Of a stretch of 7,508 nt of DNA, positions 6,476 through 7,508 are shown one piece after another. This stretch comes from Caldifarciminota bacterium. GTDB taxonomy: Bacteria; Hydrothermota; 32-111; QNBC01. The notes beneath the pieces were generated by a model. The model worked only from the letters and a program-made list of their open reading frames with translations, did not search any database and was not told the origin of the DNA. A program made the position numbers and the translations under genes. Every line of letters starts with the position of its first letter. Within the stretch, counting starts at the first letter, position 1. The stretch lies in contig JAGLYS010000363.1 in assembly GCA_023132105.1 (NCBI GenBank), forward strand, positions 1 through 7,508. The letters are read 5' to 3'.

Positions 6476-6895
6476 TTATTCAAGAATGATTTTAACGAAT
6501 TCACTTTCATCTTCGATATCCACGAGTGTGTATGGATCCGTATTGTCCAGATTGTTTATTATTCCACTTATCTCATCACTTTTTAGAAGTTCTGTTATAT
6601 CTACCCCCTTCTCATTCATCTTCTCCTGAGCATGTTTTGGAATTGCAGAAGAGAATTTTGCTCCGATTTTAATGGCAGCTTTTACAATACCCAAAGGGAT
6701 ACGAATATTAACATTTTCTTTTCTATCTTCATCTTTGGATCTAACAATAACCTTAAGCCAGTGTGATTTCCCTCCCGCTGAACCCTTAGATGTCGCTCTG
6801 TTTTCATTTAAAGCATTGATAAGCCTTGCCCCTTCATCTGTCCCTATTTTTCCCGATTCTACCATATCCAATATTCTTTTAATTTCGTCTTCCAT
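6476..6895 (-). CDS. SHOCT-like domain protein (YvlB/LiaX N-terminal type)
   Basis: The start used is ATG 6895, with AAGGAGGT (6901-6908) 5 nt upstream, giving 139 residues; the longer frame to 6952 would run into the preceding gene and has no such signal. Residues 1-30 are the typical short two-helix SHOCT-like module: MEDEIKRILDMVESGKI, then T/DEGARLINAL. A linker follows, then LKVIVRSKDED (47-57), VNIRIPLGIVKAAIKIGAKF (62-81), and an acidic C terminus with LVDIEDE and VKIILE. This layout matches proteins found with LiaI/LiaF-like membrane proteins, where the N-terminal domain belongs to the LiaX/YvlB group tied to envelope stress in Firmicutes. There is no signal peptide or membrane segment, so it is probably cytoplasmic. 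It is the last gene of the operon, 19 bp after the membrane-peptide gene. Confidence 0.82.
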   Translation of the reverse strand: MEDEIKRILDMVESGKIGTDEGARLINALNENRATSKGSAGGKSHWLKVIVRSKDEDRKENVNIRIPLGIVKAAIKIGAKFSSAIPKHAQEKMNEKGVDITELLKSDEISGIINNLDNTDPYTLVDIEDESEFVKIILE

Positions 6896-6900
6896 GATAT

Positions 6901-6908
6901 ACCTCCTT
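6901..6908 (-). promoter_or_regulatory. Shine-Dalgarno site that fixes the SHOCT-like protein start
   Basis: AAGGAGGT on the minus strand is 5 nt from ATG 6895. It excludes the upstream in-frame ATG at 6952, which would overlap the preceding gene by 38 bp. Confidence 0.85.
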
Positions 6909-6914
6909 AGGAAG

Positions 6915-7097
6915 TTATTCCTTTTTTCTTCTTGAAAATTTAATAAAATCAATAAGTTTTACAACACCGATAGCTATCAAAATAATTGGCCAGTTCCTGC
7001 TAAAATCAAGGTTAAATGGAATGTAGTTTAAATTTGATGCCCATATTGCAAGCCCCACTATGATGAATAAAATTCCCCATAAAAATTTTCTTTGCAT
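6915..7097 (-). CDS. LiaI/LiaF-like two-helix membrane peptide (DUF5668 type)
   Basis: Only 60 residues long. A positively charged start (MQRK) leads into a first membrane helix (about 5-22, FLWGILFIIVGLAIW), a short loop with NLNYIPF, and a second helix (about 36-51) opening with the characteristic NWPIILIAIGVVKL, then a basic tail RRKKE. This WGxLxxxxGL ... WPxxLIxxG pattern is that of the LiaI-LiaF-like transmembrane region. In Firmicutes related proteins sense or report cell-envelope damage; in this organism the role is inferred from its neighbours. AAAGGAGGT (7102-7110) lies 4 nt upstream and overlaps the stop of the DUF2089 gene, so translation is likely coupled. It is complete, not a fragment, since stand-alone versions of this size are normal. 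Confidence 0.82.
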   Translation of the reverse strand: MQRKFLWGILFIIVGLAIWASNLNYIPFNLDFSRNWPIILIAIGVVKLIDFIKFSRRKKE

Positions 7098-7099
7098 TT

Positions 7100-7462
7100 T
7101 TACCTCCTTTTCGTTTGCCTTATAATTTCTTCGATATTTATTTTATTATCTTCAAGATCATCAAGCATTTTATTAATGTCTTTTGCAAATTTTTGTGATT
7201 CAAGACCGAGAATATTTATCAATTCATCTAATTTCTTTTTAACGGTAGGGTATGATATATTCAGTTGTCTCTCCGCCTCCTTAATATTGCCTCTCGCAAT
7301 TAAAAATATTTTTAAGAATGTCATCATATTATCGTCTAATATCAATAGATTGGGTATAATAAAATTACCATGGATTTTGACATTACAGTTTAAGCAGGAA
7401 AGTTCTGAAATCATTAACTGTTCTTTACATATCGGACATATCCTCGTTAATGTGTTATTCAT
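7100..7462 (-). CDS. DUF2089 family zinc-ribbon / helix-turn-helix protein, probable regulator
   Basis: The 120-residue protein starts with a zinc ribbon, two CxxC pairs at Cys 9/12 and Cys 23/26, followed by HGNFIIPNLLILDD, in the place of the family's GxFxLPxF...L segment. Residues about 47-86 hold a helix-turn-helix with the family's typical ARGNIKEAERQLNISYPTVKKKLDEL. The C terminus (87-120) is a charged helix. The start has GGAGG (7467-7471) 4 nt upstream. It heads a three-gene operon, with only 2 bp between its stop and the next start. The most likely role is transcriptional control of this envelope-related operon, perhaps of itself; the DNA target is not known. Family assignment is firm, function is inferred. 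Confidence 0.88.
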   Translation of the reverse strand: MNNTLTRICPICKEQLMISELSCLNCNVKIHGNFIIPNLLILDDNMMTFLKIFLIARGNIKEAERQLNISYPTVKKKLDELINILGLESQKFAKDINKMLDDLEDNKINIEEIIRQTKRR

Positions 7463-7485
7463 TAATCCTCCAGATTTAATGTTAC

Positions 7486-7502
7486 TATTAATAATATTAA
7501 TA
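7486..7502. promoter_or_regulatory. AT dyad and possible -10 upstream of the DUF2089 gene
   Basis: TATTAAT (7486-7492) and ATTAATA (7496-7502) form a perfect 7-3-7 inverted repeat 24 bp before the start codon. On the minus strand it contains TATTAT (7491-7496), a possible -10; any -35 would lie past the window edge. Pure A/T composition makes this weak evidence. Confidence 0.3.
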
Positions 7503-7508
7503 TAAATA

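Noticed and set aside
6094..6586. Two overlapping plus-strand open frames across the repeat region (6094-6327 and 6287-6586)
   Set aside because: They run through non-coding repeats and into antisense of the SHOCT-like gene; the products are low-complexity and unlike any family.
6672..6935. Plus-strand open frame of 87 codons
   Set aside because: Antisense to the SHOCT-like gene, whose start, SD and domain pattern are clear.
7092..7505. Plus-strand open frame of 137 codons
   Set aside because: Antisense to the DUF2089 gene; its hydrophobic product is the usual shadow of a charged helical protein.

Overview
The window is AT-rich (roughly 25-33% G+C in the lines counted by eye) and fully bacterial in layout, with strong Shine-Dalgarno (SD) sequences in front of nearly every gene. 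Its outer-membrane gene types (a FlgD-like Ig C-terminal domain, a PorV/PorQ-like barrel and a very large barrel) point to a diderm of the Fibrobacteres-Chlorobi-Bacteroidetes (FCB) group or a neighbouring candidate phylum such as the Cloacimonadota or WOR-3 lineages. Routine use of GGAGG makes a typical Bacteroidota host less likely. This placement is inference, not a measurement.

Left part (1-4310, + strand): a tightly packed operon of three exported proteins. First is the 3' part of a beta-propeller-like surface protein ending in a FlgD-like Ig domain, then a PorV/PorQ-type outer-membrane protein, then an 808-residue predicted outer-membrane beta-barrel. Together they look like a cargo protein and two membrane partners of a type IX-like secretion or surface-display unit, but no motor or protease component is visible here.

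Middle part (4311-5617, + strand): a single AAA_14/DUF4143 ATPase with its own promoter. A perfect 9+1+9 palindrome lies on the -10 box, and a degenerate second copy lies 33 bp downstream over the ribosome binding site. The arrangement resembles an autoregulated cassette. It is the most unusual regulatory structure in the window.

Right part (5618-7508, - strand): a DUF4282 membrane protein with its own promoter and an intrinsic terminator shared with the convergent ATPase gene. Next is a 358-bp gene-free stretch built from several kinds of short repeats, with a G+C content near 50% over its last 120 bases. Last comes a compact three-gene operon read leftwards: DUF2089 zinc-ribbon/HTH regulator, LiaI/LiaF-like membrane peptide, and SHOCT-like (YvlB/LiaX-type) protein. 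The last operon resembles envelope-stress modules.

No rRNA, tRNA, CRISPR array, transposase or integrase is visible. I found no clear evidence of a wholly new system. The best candidates for follow-up are the ATPase with its duplicated palindrome, the repeat mosaic, and the three-gene outer-membrane operon.
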